DNA of 53,651 bases from an uncultured Acidimicrobiales bacterium. Lineage in GTDB: Bacteria; Actinomycetota; Acidimicrobiia; Acidimicrobiales; SZUA-35. The notes below the pieces were generated by a model. It saw only the letters and a list, made by a program, of their open reading frames with translations. It had not been told where the DNA came from and made no database searches. This document shows, in pieces, positions 7,185-14,943 of the stretch; position 1 is the stretch's first letter; the number at the start of each line of letters is the position of its first letter. The translations under genes and the position numbers were made by a program. The stretch lies in assembly GCA_938021675.1 (NCBI GenBank), contig CALIFY010000042.1, forward strand, positions 1-53,651. The letters are read 5' to 3'.

Positions 7185-9292
7185 TCCCCAGACGGTAGCT
7201 CGGATCGTGCGGCGGCCAGGCGTTCGAGCTCATCGTGGGCGTTCATATCGCCGCTGAGTCGTTTGTAGGAACCGTCGGACTGGAGTTCCCATGCCAATGC
7301 GGTGTCGGCGAGGCAGGTGTCGAGGATTTCGCACAGTCGCTCCTGCCCGTTCTTGTCGTCAACCCGCAGCAACGCCTCGACCCGCCGATTCAGGTTTCGA
7401 GGCATGAGGTCGGCTGACCCGATGAAGTAGCGGGCTGTATCGGTCTCTAGCTGGTTGAAATCGCCCGGGTCACTCCCGTCTCGACCTTGGATTCGACCGC
7501 CGTTGGCGAAATAAAAGATACGCGAATGTTCAAGGTTTCGTCCGACGAGACTACGCACCCGGATGTTGTCGGACAGTCCCGACACTCCGGGCACCAGGCA
7601 ACAGATACCGCGGATTATCAGGTCGATTTCTACCCCCGCCTGGCTTGCTCGATAGAACTCTTGAATCAGGTCACTGTCTACCAAGCTATTCATCTTGCAA
7701 ATTATTCGACCGGTTCCTCGAGGTGCATCGATCTCCGCTTGGATGAACTCTTGTAGCGCTCGGCGAAGCGTGGCCGGAGCGACGAGGAGCCGTTCGTACG
7801 GTACGGCCCGGCCGTACCCGGTGAGGTAGTTGAACAGCTGAGAGAGATCATCTCCGACCACCGGGTCTGCAGTGAGCACCCCAACGTCTTCGTAGATCCT
7901 GGCCGTCTTAGGGTTGTAGTTTCCCGTTCCGATGTGGCAGTAACGGCGAATACCTTCGGATTCATCCCGCACGACCAACGTGATCTTGGTATGGATTTTC
8001 AGACCGACGAATCCATATACGACGTGAACTCCCGCCTCTTCCAGACGCTTGGCCCACGTGATGTTGGCCTGCTCATCGAACCTGGCCTTCAGTTCGACGA
8101 GAGCGGCAACCTGTTTGCCCCGCTCGGCAGCCCGGATGAGGGCCTCGATTACCGGGCTGTCCCCTGAGGTTCGGTACAGGGTTATCTTGATCGCCAGTAC
8201 GTCAGGATCCTCCGATGCTCGCCGAACAAACTCGGTAACCGAGGCGTTAAACGAGTCGTAGGGGTGTTGCAGGAGGATGTCGGCCTGCCGTATCCGTCGG
8301 AATAAGTCGTCCCCGTCTTCGATGTCGCGGAGTCGTAGCGGGGTCACCCCTGGGGTAGCGGGCACCTTAAGGTCGTTCCTGTCCAAGCTTTGAAACTGCC
8401 AGTGAGCTGAGGCGTCGAGCCAGCCGCGGTACCGGAATACATCCTCGCCGTCGAGATCGAGCTCCCTCAGGAGTAAGTCGCGAACATCATCGGGCATCGA
8501 GTCGATTACCTCGAGCCGAATGGCCCGGCCAAAGCGGCGCCGGCGCAGTTCAACTTCGACCGCTTCCAGAAGATCGTCGGCGTCTTCGTCGAGGGTCAGG
8601 TCGGCATTTCTGGTCACCCGGAATGGCCAGCCACCGGCCACCTCCATCCCCGGGAACAATTGATCGAGGTGGGCCACCATCACATCTTCGGCGGCGACAA
8701 AGCGGTTGTCCGGCAAGGCCAAAAATCGCGGCATCGACGGTGGAACCTTGATCCTTGCGAACCGATGCTGACCGGTTTCTGGATCTACGACCAATACCGC
8801 AACGTTCAATGAGAGACTTGAGATATAGGGGAACGGGTGACCGGGATCGACGGCGAGCGGGGTCAGGACCGGAAACATCCGTTCCTCGAATTCGCCGGTT
8901 GTCCGTTTCCGGTCAGAATCGTCGAGTTCGGGCCATCGAAGCAACTCGACACCTTGTTCGGCCAACGCCGGAAGTATGACGTCGAGTTTGATCCGTTCGA
9001 GACGAGTGGCCTGTTCGTCGACTCGTTGGCGGATTTCGGCCAGCTGGGCCAGCGGACTGAGGCCGTCGGGCGGAGCTTTGGTTACCCCAGCCGCAACTTG
9101 GTCCTTCAGCCCGGCCACACGGACCATGAAGAACTCGTCGAGATTCGAGGCGTAGATCGCACAGAACTTGAGGCGCTCCAATAAGGGGAGCCGTTCGTCT
9201 TCTGTCTGCGCCAACACCCGCTCGTTGAAGTCGAGCCAAGAGAGCTCCCGGTTGAGATACCTCGGTTGCAGGTCCTCGTCCGGTTCGGTCAT
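7181..9292 (-). CDS. ppk1: Polyphosphate kinase 1
   Basis: PPK1 makes inorganic polyphosphate from ATP, reversibly, at the inner face of the membrane. The 703-residue protein has the full family layout: an N-terminal domain beginning RYLNRELSWLDFNERVL, a head domain, and two phospholipase D-like C-terminal domains. The phosphorylated histidine is in GLKIHTKITLVVR; a second conserved histidine is in LEHSRIFYF. Other family blocks such as HIGTGNYNPKTARIYEDVG are intact. The frame is open another 49 codons, but AAGGAG six bases before the ATG at 9290-9292 and the family length favour the shorter start. It leads an operon with the Nudix and M48 genes and sits beside the pst genes, so phosphate uptake and storage are clustered. 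Confidence 0.95.
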   Translation of the reverse strand: MTEPDEDLQPRYLNRELSWLDFNERVLAQTEDERLPLLERLKFCAIYASNLDEFFMVRVAGLKDQVAAGVTKAPPDGLSPLAQLAEIRQRVDEQATRLERIKLDVILPALAEQGVELLRWPELDDSDRKRTTGEFEERMFPVLTPLAVDPGHPFPYISSLSLNVAVLVVDPETGQHRFARIKVPPSMPRFLALPDNRFVAAEDVMVAHLDQLFPGMEVAGGWPFRVTRNADLTLDEDADDLLEAVEVELRRRRFGRAIRLEVIDSMPDDVRDLLLRELDLDGEDVFRYRGWLDASAHWQFQSLDRNDLKVPATPGVTPLRLRDIEDGDDLFRRIRQADILLQHPYDSFNASVTEFVRRASEDPDVLAIKITLYRTSGDSPVIEALIRAAERGKQVAALVELKARFDEQANITWAKRLEEAGVHVVYGFVGLKIHTKITLVVRDESEGIRRYCHIGTGNYNPKTARIYEDVGVLTADPVVGDDLSQLFNYLTGYGRAVPYERLLVAPATLRRALQEFIQAEIDAPRGTGRIICKMNSLVDSDLIQEFYRASQAGVEIDLIIRGICCLVPGVSGLSDNIRVRSLVGRNLEHSRIFYFANGGRIQGRDGSDPGDFNQLETDTARYFIGSADLMPRNLNRRVEALLRVDDKNGQERLCEILDTCLADTALAWELQSDGSYKRLSGDMNAHDELERLAAARSELPSGE

Positions 9293-9460
9293 CGCAGCTC
9301 CTTGTTGCCGTACAGTATCGAAACTACCCGCGATCCTCACACCGTTGCGGGTCGGCCGCGAGTCGACTTTATGAAGCTTGGAAGAACCTGGATCGACGAT
9401 GCCGACAGGGTTGCAACGCGAAACGTTCCCGACCGTCAAGGTGCCGACCGGGCACGGTCC

Positions 9461-10459
9461 TCAGAGTCGATCGACGGCGATCATCGCCGCGCCGACCGCA
9501 CCCGCATCATCGAGCCGGTCGGCAGGCACCAGGTCGACCAGGTCTGCCCCAAATCCGCCGAACCGGTCGGACTGAGCGATCTGATCGATGAAGGGCTGAC
9601 CGAGTTTGTCGACCACCCCTCCGCCAAGTATCACCCTCGGGAGGTCGAGAAGCGTTGCCGCGTTGCCGATGACGAGGGCTAGAGCTGCTGCGGCTTCGGC
9701 CATCATCTCGATAGTTGTGTCGTCTTCGTCAGCGATACCGCGAGCGATATGACGCGACTTGATCGATCCTTCCCCGGCTAAGTCGACCAAGAGCTGCGGC
9801 GATTTTTCGTGTCGGCGGCGAACCTCGCGATTTATCCCGGCTCGACCGGCGTATGCCTCCAGATGTCCACGACCCCCGCAGCCGCACGGGCGACCGCCGG
9901 GTTCGACGGTGACATGTCCGATCTCTCCGACCAAGCCACGATCGCCGATCACCAGTTGGCCATCGAGTACGAGGCCACCGCCAACACCGGTTCCAACGAA
10001 TACCGCCAGAAGATCGTCGACACCTCGGCCTGCGCCGAAGCGTTGTTCAGCAACGGCCCCGCAGTCGACGTCGTTGGCGACGACGACGTTCATACCAAGC
10101 CGTGACCCGAGCTCGGCTGACACCGCTACCGGCTCGTCCCATCCCTTGATGTTCGGGCACGATGTCACGACGCCGTCTTTGGTGACGAATCCTGGAACGC
10201 CGAGACCGACTCCTTCGGCCTGCTCCCATCCGGGCAGGTCTTGAATGGCCTCAACCAAGGAATCGAGCACGACCGATGGACCAGCCGGAGTCATGCGCTT
10301 GATTCGGCCGGAGGCCGCTCCGGTGGCCGGATCGATAGCGCGGGCCAATATTTTGGTGCCGCCAAGGTCGACCCCGATTACGAACGGACCGTCGAGGCCC
10401 GGCTCTTCAATGTCTCCGGGCGTCGTCTCTGGCCCATCACTGACCCATTGTGTGTTCAT
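9461..10459 (-). CDS. ROK-family sugar kinase (glucokinase-like)
   Basis: A 332-residue ROK protein. The phosphate-binding loop is VIGVDLGGTKILAR. The sugar-site aspartate is in VVANDVDCGAVAEQRFGAG, and the glycine-rich FVGTGVGGGLVLDGQL and zinc-site GRPCGCGGRGHLEAYAG follow. In most ROK proteins the last zinc ligand is Cys (GCLE); here it is His (GHLE), which is seen in actinobacterial glucokinases. There is no N-terminal helix-turn-helix, so it is an enzyme and not a ROK repressor. The likely reaction is phosphorylation of glucose by ATP. Use of polyphosphate, tempting beside ppk1, is not supported by any motif I can see. It starts 20 bp after the preceding acidic protein gene. Confidence 0.85.
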   Translation of the reverse strand: MNTQWVSDGPETTPGDIEEPGLDGPFVIGVDLGGTKILARAIDPATGAASGRIKRMTPAGPSVVLDSLVEAIQDLPGWEQAEGVGLGVPGFVTKDGVVTSCPNIKGWDEPVAVSAELGSRLGMNVVVANDVDCGAVAEQRFGAGRGVDDLLAVFVGTGVGGGLVLDGQLVIGDRGLVGEIGHVTVEPGGRPCGCGGRGHLEAYAGRAGINREVRRRHEKSPQLLVDLAGEGSIKSRHIARGIADEDDTTIEMMAEAAAALALVIGNAATLLDLPRVILGGGVVDKLGQPFIDQIAQSDRFGGFGADLVDLVPADRLDDAGAVGAAMIAVDRL

Positions 10460-10479
10460 AAAGAGAAGTTGGAGGTCCG

Positions 10480-11073
10480 TCAGCCCTGGCTGGCAGGAAT
10501 CTCGATCGACTCGGCACCTTCTTCAGCGCTGGCCTCGTCGGTATCCACGACACCTTCATCTACTCCAACCTCGTCGGCTGGTTCAGGGCCGACGTCAGCG
10601 CCAGCCTCGTCGGTATCCACGACACCATCTTCTGCTCCAACCTCGTCGGCTGGTTCAGAGCTGACCTCAGCGCCAACCTCGTCAGCGTCGTCTGTGGTCG
10701 GTTCCTCGATCTGGGCTTCAGTATCTTGGTGAGCCTCTTCATCTTGGTGAACCTCTTCACCTTCGACGACGACCTCGGCCTGCGGCGCCGGAGGCGTTGA
10801 GGTGGTCTCTGCGTCATCTTCGCCGAGATCCCAATCACAGATAATGAGTTCGCGCTCCGCGTCACGATTCACGCGCTCACGGTTACGACGGAACTGCGGA
10901 TCGTGTTTCGGAAGTAGCAGCAGCCGTGCGTACACGCGAGTCCAGAATTCGTCGAGCATCTTCTGGTCGCCGTACCGGACCTTCATCTCCCAGTGGGGAG
11001 CGACCGGTCCGTTGTAGACGAGAGTTACGTGGGCGACCGGTGGAAGCTCTTCCTCTGGCTCGATGTCAGTCAT
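10480..11073 (-). CDS. Hypothetical protein with acidic repeat tail
   Basis: A 197-residue protein I do not recognise. Residues 1-85 form a folded-looking basic/aromatic part (VTLVYNGPVAPHWEMKVRYG, LDEFWTRVYARLLLLPKHD). Residues 90-197 are Glu/Asp/Ala/Val-rich and disordered-looking. This tail contains a 24-residue unit (EPADEVGAEDGVVDTDEAGA plus four) repeated about twice, from a 72-bp DNA repeat. No signal peptide or membrane span. It lies 20 bp ahead of the ROK kinase and is probably co-transcribed with it. Function unknown. Confidence 0.7.
   Translation of the reverse strand: MTDIEPEEELPPVAHVTLVYNGPVAPHWEMKVRYGDQKMLDEFWTRVYARLLLLPKHDPQFRRNRERVNRDAERELIICDWDLGEDDAETTSTPPAPQAEVVVEGEEVHQDEEAHQDTEAQIEEPTTDDADEVGAEVSSEPADEVGAEDGVVDTDEAGADVGPEPADEVGVDEGVVDTDEASAEEGAESIEIPASQG
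10530..10690. repeat. 72-bp tandem repeat in the acidic tail gene
   Basis: Matching blocks such as CTCGTCGGCTGGTTCAG recur at 10570 and 10642, and GCCTCGTCGGTATCCACGAC at 10532 and 10604, each exactly 72 bp apart. The period is 24 codons, so copy-number change would keep the frame. Confidence 0.75.
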
Positions 11074-11251
11074 GGCGAGTGATTCTAACCATTTCCCATC
11101 TGCGTCCCCGCCCTCACAAAACCTTCACCAACTCTTGACGAAAGCCAAGTGATTCCGTGGGCCGGACGGCCTACTGTGGGGGTACTTCGGTCGAGTTGCG
11201 TCTAGGGAACGGCCGAATCTTCGTTCTGAAGCGCTAGGGAGGAGACGCGAC

Positions 11252-11617
11252 GTGGAAAAAACATCGGCTTCGCAGCCCCAATTTTTAGGGGCTGACCAAG
11301 ATTTTTCTAGATCATCGGACCCAGATGGGAACCAAACGGCCTACTCCGACGTCTTTACGGGTATGGAAAGCAATTGGATGGCCGAAGGCAACTGCAACGA
11401 CCAACCTCCCGGCGTTTTCTTCCCGAGCGACGGGGTTGGCGTCGAAGTTGCGAAAAAAATCTGCGCTACCTGCCCTTGCAAGGACGTGTGCCTTGAGTAC
11501 GCCCTGGCCAACAGGATCGACCATGGCGTCTGGGGCGGCACCTCGGAGCGTCAGCGGCGAAGGATTCTGAAGGCTCGCCGTGCGGCGGCGCACGCCCCGG
11601 CCGCGGTCACCGCCTAA
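11252..11617 (+). CDS. WhiB-family iron-sulfur transcription factor
   Basis: A 121-residue Wbl protein, a small regulator holding a [4Fe-4S] cluster that typically works with the principal sigma factor. The four cluster cysteines are Cys48 (GNCNDQ), Cys71, Cys74 and Cys80 (CATCPCKDVC), with an extra Cys76 inside the motif. The family turn GVWGGTSERQRRR follows, then a basic Ala-rich tail. The start is a GTG with GGGAGGAG about 8 bases upstream. The first 40 residues are low in conserved features. It is transcribed divergently from the acidic protein gene and converges on the anti-sigma gene. Confidence 0.92.
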   Translation: MEKTSASQPQFLGADQDFSRSSDPDGNQTAYSDVFTGMESNWMAEGNCNDQPPGVFFPSDGVGVEVAKKICATCPCKDVCLEYALANRIDHGVWGGTSERQRRRILKARRAAAHAPAAVTA

Positions 11618-11676
11618 CGATTCATCGACCGGTCGCCACCTCAGCAAGTTGCGAGGCTGGAAACCACCGGTCAATC

Positions 11677-11709
11677 ACCAGTTCAGGGCTGAATCGGACG
11701 AGAACTGGT
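11677..11709. terminator. Inverted repeat between convergent genes
   Basis: An 8-bp perfect inverted repeat (ACCAGTTC/GAACTGGT) with a 17-base loop sits between the whiB stop (plus) and the anti-sigma stop (minus). Without a T-tract it is only a possible bidirectional terminator. Confidence 0.3.
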
Positions 11710-11712
11710 TCC

Positions 11713-12426
11713 CTACGAAGCTGCCGCGGTACCACCGACCTCGGGATATCCGAGCTGCTCAGCGACAGCTCCGGCGGTATCGGTGGCCCGTTGCCACCAG
11801 GATCGAGCAGCGTCTACCTCCGACGAGACCGGTGCATTGGCAACCTCGTCAAGATCGAGTCCGACGATGGTCACGATTCCATCGGCAGACTGCAACACCG
11901 TGATTTGTGATTCCGGGTCGAACCACGTTTGGCGACCATCGACGTTGGCCATCCCCTCGGCCTCCAAAGCCCCCCAGTCCACCGCACCGGGCTGGAAAGA
12001 TACCGACACCTTGCGATCGCGACGTTCGAACACGCTCACGACCAGGCCATAGGCCTCTACGGTGCTGACCGCTTGAAAACCAGGTGGAAGGTATGCGGAT
12101 GCCGCTACCCCATTGCCGTCATCGACCACGTTATATTCTTGGCTGCTTCCGGTACCGAACACAGAGGCTTCGACAGAAACGTGGCGGTCGGCAACTTCAT
12201 CGGGCTCAACGGTGACCACAGTGCGTCCGACAGCACCCGTTCCGATGACGGTAATGACCGCGGCGACGGCGAGCACCGCCATACCGGCCATCGTTCTTCC
12301 GGCATGGAGTGGTCGACGATCGAGTGCCGATTCAATAAAACCATCCGGTGGCCCGACCGTCGGAAGTCCTCCAAGCATGGCGCCAATCTCCGCCTCCCAC
12401 GACTCTTCGTCGAAGTGAGCGGTCAC
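11713..12426 (-). CDS. Probable membrane anti-sigma factor
   Basis: A 237-residue single-span protein: about 45 cytoplasmic residues, a membrane segment near 46-68 (TMAGMAVLAVAAVITVIGTG), then about 165 residues outside. The protein contains no cysteine, so it lacks the zinc anti-sigma motif HxxxCxxC. Its place directly after the ECF sigma gene, in the same direction, is the main reason for the call; M. tuberculosis has sigE-rseA-htrA-tatB in a similar order. The start is a GTG whose GTGA overlaps the TGA of a small repeat ORF, so translation is probably coupled. The outer domain contains YLPPGFQAV and a Trp-rich C-terminal part but no recognised fold. Confidence 0.65.
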   Translation of the reverse strand: MTAHFDEESWEAEIGAMLGGLPTVGPPDGFIESALDRRPLHAGRTMAGMAVLAVAAVITVIGTGAVGRTVVTVEPDEVADRHVSVEASVFGTGSSQEYNVVDDGNGVAASAYLPPGFQAVSTVEAYGLVVSVFERRDRKVSVSFQPGAVDWGALEAEGMANVDGRQTWFDPESQITVLQSADGIVTIVGLDLDEVANAPVSSEVDAARSWWQRATDTAGAVAEQLGYPEVGGTAAAS

Positions 12427-12521
12427 TGGACCACTCCGCGAGACATCGGCCCGTTGGGCATCGCTCCGTTGGACATCCCTCCGTTGGACATCCCTCTGTT
12501 GGACATCCCTCTGTTGGACAT
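12423..12521 (-). CDS. 32-codon repeat ORF linking sigma and anti-sigma genes
   Basis: The ATG at 12519-12521 overlaps the sigma TGA by one base (TGATG). The frame then runs through six 15-bp units (ATGTCCAACAGAGGG and variants) to a TGA that overlaps the anti-sigma GTG. The predicted peptide is a five-residue repeat (MSNRG, MSNRG, MSNGG, MSNGA, MPNGP, MSRGV, then VQ). Each unit has its own ATG preceded by an AGAGGG or GGAGGG purine block. It may be a translated coupling leader or simply a minisatellite that happens to be open. Copies are most alike at the sigma end and decay toward the anti-sigma end. Confidence 0.45.
   Translation of the reverse strand: MSNRGMSNRGMSNGGMSNGAMPNGPMSRGVVQ
12431..12521 (-). 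repeat. 15-bp minisatellite between sigma and anti-sigma
   Basis: Six head-to-tail 15-bp units; the first two are identical, the third differs at one base, and the others diverge progressively. The unit length is a multiple of three. Confidence 0.85.
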
Positions 12522-13102
12522 CACTGTGTTAGCGCCACTCGAAGTCGGGACCGACCGCGATGGATACGGCTGCGTACGGTCCCAATGGGCACATCGATCG
12601 CACTGGCAATCTCCTCGTAGGAGAAGCCGAGTACGTCCTTGAGGACAACCACGGCCCGATAGTCGGGCGGCAGGTCCATCAGCAGATCCTGGAGATGTTG
12701 TGGAAGATCGCGGGCCGCCATCTCGGCATCGGCGTCTGGCGAACCGGCGATGACCCGATCGGGATCGTCGGGAAGGGCCACGGTGGGTCGTCGTTTCTGG
12801 GACCGAACCCTGTCGAGGAAGGCGTTGGTGGTAATTCGACTGAGCCAACCCTCGAGGTTCCCGGGTTGATAGGTGTTGAGTCCTCTTCGCACACGCAGCA
12901 GAACCTCCTGAACTAAGTCCTGGGTGTCGTGGTGATTTCCACACAGCCGGTACGCCAAGCTGTACAGAAATCGGTCGTGGGTACGAGCGATCTCCTCCCA
13001 CGTGGGAACAGATGCCCGGTCGACCCCTCCAAGTTGTCGGTTGAACCGGAGCCTTCGCTTCGATTCGGTTGACGACCTAGTGATGCCGACCTGCATTCTC
13101 AA
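12521..13102 (-). CDS. ECF sigma factor (SigE-like)
   Basis: A 193-residue group IV sigma factor. Region 2 spans about residues 40-105 (RFLYSLAYRLCGNHHDTQDL, then TYQPGNLEGWLSRITTNAFLD). Region 4 spans about 135-190 (LPPDYRAVVVLKDVLGFSYE, then PIGTVRSRIHRGRSRLR). There is no sigma-1 or sigma-3 region, as expected for an ECF factor. The frame opens with a TTG at 13102; an ATG two codons later is equally possible and neither has a clear ribosome site. tatA lies 42 bp upstream and an anti-sigma candidate follows, reminiscent of the mycobacterial sigE locus for envelope stress. Confidence 0.9.
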   Translation of the reverse strand: MRMQVGITRSSTESKRRLRFNRQLGGVDRASVPTWEEIARTHDRFLYSLAYRLCGNHHDTQDLVQEVLLRVRRGLNTYQPGNLEGWLSRITTNAFLDRVRSQKRRPTVALPDDPDRVIAGSPDADAEMAARDLPQHLQDLLMDLPPDYRAVVVLKDVLGFSYEEIASAIDVPIGTVRSRIHRGRSRLRVALTQ

Positions 13103-13144
13103 CGCCGAGTCCTAACGCTGAGTTCCCATCTCTGATGAAATCAA

Positions 13145-13312
13145 TTACGTGTCGGTGGGATCATCGGGTCCCATGCCCTCGTCGAGCCCGCTCTTGAACT
13201 CTTTCTGAGCCTGACCGAGGCTGCGGGCCAGCTTGGGGATCTGCGTGCTGCCGAACAGCACCAGGATGACCGCAACGATGATAAGGATTTCGATCGGCTT
13301 GAGACCTGCCAT
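13145..13312 (-). CDS. tatA: Sec-independent translocase subunit TatA
   Basis: A 55-residue protein: an N-terminal membrane helix beginning MAGLKPIEILIIVAVILVLF, the FGSTQIPKLARSLGQ hinge typical of TatA (FG-x-x-x-[LI]P), a short amphipathic helix (QAQKEFKSGL), and an acidic tail. TatA subunits oligomerise to let folded proteins cross the membrane with TatC. It is short for the family, which usually has a longer charged tail. It lies between a whiB gene and the sigma factor, all on the minus strand. tatC is not in the window. Confidence 0.9.
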   Translation of the reverse strand: MAGLKPIEILIIVAVILVLFGSTQIPKLARSLGQAQKEFKSGLDEGMGPDDPTDT

Positions 13313-13410
13313 AGGGCGATTGTACCAGCGCCGCGACGTCGGCGATGAGCCAGACCCCCATTGAGCGACTGCCGTTCGTTCCGCCGCGCCGGCAGGAGAC
13401 CGCTATCGGC

Positions 13411-13794
13411 TTAGGCGGTGTCGCTCGTGGCGGCGGCCGCCTCTTCTCGCTCGATGGCCCGCTGGCGGCGGATTCGGCGCCGCTCTCGCTCGCTCATTCC
13501 ACCCCAAATGCCAAACTTTTCACCGTTGGCTAGGGCGAACTCCAGGCAGTCGTTTCTGACCATGCAGCCCCGACACACCTCCTTGGCCTCTCGGGTCGAT
13601 GCTCCCCGCTCCGGAAAGAACAGATCGGGATCGACACCGAGACAGTTGGCGTACTCCTGCCAGCTCGTGTCGATCGGGTTGCTCCGAGGCCCGGTAGATG
13701 CCAGGGAGACGACAGCCTCGGACCGAAGGCCCGTCGCTCGGCCACTGGTGGCCAAGTCTCCATGTTGGGGTGTTGTGACAGCGTTGATACTCAC
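13411..13794 (-). CDS. WhiB-family iron-sulfur transcription factor (second copy)
   Basis: A 127-residue Wbl protein with cluster cysteines Cys51, Cys74, Cys77 and Cys83 (YANCLG and CRGCMVRNDC), the turn FGIWGGMSERERRR, and a basic-then-acidic tail. The frame is open 27 codons further, but a GTG at 13792-13794 with GGGAG six bases ahead gives the usual length and avoids an odd Cys-rich extension. Its Cys spacing and WGGMSERERR turn differ from the first copy, so the two probably have separate roles. An unusual group of CTGTAA/TTACAG half-sites lies 20-66 bp upstream of its start. Confidence 0.92.
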   Translation of the reverse strand: MSINAVTTPQHGDLATSGRATGLRSEAVVSLASTGPRSNPIDTSWQEYANCLGVDPDLFFPERGASTREAKEVCRGCMVRNDCLEFALANGEKFGIWGGMSERERRRIRRQRAIEREEAAAATSDTA

Positions 13795-13813
13795 AGTGGC
13801 TCCCGACTTCCGC

Positions 13814-13860
13814 TTACAGCAACCTGTGAATGTTGCTCGGCTGTAATTACAGCACTGTGA
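13814..13860 (-). promoter_or_regulatory. Cluster of CTGT(A/G)A palindromic half-sites upstream of whiB
   Basis: A perfect 14-base palindrome, GCTGTAATTACAGC, occupies 13840-13853. In the same 47 bases are TTACAG (13814-13819), CTGTGA (13824-13829) and CTGTGA (13855-13860), forming further inverted pairs. The group lies 20-66 bp upstream of the proposed GTG start, where an operator or promoter would be expected. The binding protein is unknown. Confidence 0.5.
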
Positions 13861-13890
13861 TCTTGCATGTTCCAACCCGAGAATACAAGC

Positions 13891-13924
13891 AAAAATGCCG
13901 GCAGAAGCCGCTGTTTAAGCGGCT
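13891..13924 (-). terminator. Possible terminator hairpin
   Basis: On the minus strand AGCCGCT and AGCGGCT form a 7-bp stem with a 5-base loop (13906-13924), followed 10 bases later by TTTTT (13891-13895). It could end transcripts coming from the PPOX side. The distance to the T-run makes it weak. Confidence 0.35.
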
Positions 13925-14362
13925 ATTCGCAGGTTGGTGGGTGAGCAACGACCCGTAATTTCGGCCCTGTGGGGCAATCGAGATCCAAGCACGCACCTTG
14001 CCCCCCACTCCACCAAATGAACACTCTCCGCGTTCACTCCTGCGGGTACGCCGAGCTGAGCTGATGCGAAACCGATAGACGGATCCGCCAACCTAGGCAG
14101 CGATCGTGGTATGGATGTCGCTTCATCATCAATGGTGAGAGGCTCGCCGCCAGACATTGACCGAACGCCTACGGTGGGCGCTGTAGCGGCCGACACACAC
14201 CCCGAAGGCCAACGGCCAGGACCCCAGTGCCCACCGACCCACGCAAGGAACCGCCTGCACCCGCAAGCGGAAATACTCAAATGTGACATCGGACACAAAT
14301 GAGAGGATTTGGCGGAACAACCGGGCCATCGGACCAGAACCCGACACCAACAAGACAGCACG

Positions 14363-14393
14363 AGCCCAATACAGCGCTAGCCCAATACAGCGC
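14363..14393. repeat. Tandem direct repeat, 16-bp period
   Basis: AGCCCAATACAGCGC occurs at 14363-14377 and again at 14379-14393, in non-coding DNA. Confidence 0.7.
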
Positions 14394-14514
14394 GAGCATC
14401 CGACAAAGCTGGCAGGCCGGTCCGGCAGACGAGAGAGAAGCCAGTGCAACCATCCGCGGTGAACCGAAGCGGCGCCGGGCATTCCCGCCTACCGATGGCC
14501 GCGGACCCCTAACC

Positions 14515-14907
14515 TCAGCCGTCGAGCGTGATGACGACTGCGGTGTCGGTGCCCGAGCCACGACCGAGCAACTTCGCCACCTTGCCAATAGTGGTCACTA
14601 GGGCGTACTGGAAGCCGTACTTGCCCTTCACGACACTCTTTACCCGATCAAAGTCGGCGGTACTGGCCACTGCGGTGCCGGTCACCTTGGTCGCCCCCGG
14701 AGCGACGGTGCCCCGGCGATCACATGGCTCGAGTTCGACCCGAGGATCGTTGTTGAGCCGCTTTACCTTATAGCTGGAAGACGACGTCGTAAATCCGACG
14801 GTGCCGTCCCCAAGATCAACAATCCACACCGGCACCGGCCGGGCTGTCCCGTCGGCCTTGAAGGTGGTCAGGCTGACATAACTCTCGTTCGCGATGGCGT
14901 TCATCAC
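14515..14907 (-). CDS. PPOX-class F420-dependent enzyme
   Basis: A 130-residue split-barrel flavin/F420-binding protein. The opening (YVSLTTFKADGTARPVPVWI) and the following GTVGFTTSSSSYKVKRLNND match the PPOX-class F420-dependent family common in actinobacteria. Conserved K-V-K-R-L-x-N-x-P and RVELEPCD elements are present. Such proteins use reduced F420 to modify diverse substrates; the substrate here is unknown. The frame opens with GTG; an ATG follows immediately. It is next to the VWA protein gene with a 36-bp gap. Confidence 0.8.
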   Translation of the reverse strand: MMNAIANESYVSLTTFKADGTARPVPVWIVDLGDGTVGFTTSSSSYKVKRLNNDPRVELEPCDRRGTVAPGATKVTGTAVASTADFDRVKSVVKGKYGFQYALVTTIGKVAKLLGRGSGTDTAVVITLDG

Positions 14908-14943
14908 ATCGAAGGATAACGGACGGTGTGGCGTCGTACCGGG

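Larger units (their letters stand above)
13876..14514. other. Intergenic stretch with no convincing gene
   Basis: About 640 bases between the second whiB and the PPOX gene. Open frames here are short, Cys/Trp/Arg-rich and lack family motifs or ribosome sites. It contains a hairpin near 13906-13924 and a 16-bp tandem direct repeat at 14363-14393. Confidence 0.5.

Noticed and set aside
9293-9460. PHO box before ppk1
   Set aside because: No GTTCACC-like 11-base repeat is present on either strand in this gap, so direct Pho control of ppk1 is not supported here.
9461-10459. Polyphosphate-dependent glucokinase
   Set aside because: Tempting beside ppk1, but the protein has ordinary ROK glucokinase motifs and length; no specific polyphosphate feature seen.
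10501-10690. CRISPR-like array
   Set aside because: The 72-bp units are head-to-tail coding repeats without unique spacers. No CRISPR array is seen anywhere in the window.
11075-11251. TTGACG near 11134 as a -35 element for the first whiB gene
   Set aside because: No -10 element lies at a suitable distance (about 17 bases).
13915-14361. 148-residue minus-strand frame in the whiB-PPOX gap
   Set aside because: Cys/Trp/Arg-rich composition, no ribosome site, and overlaps a hairpin and a direct repeat.
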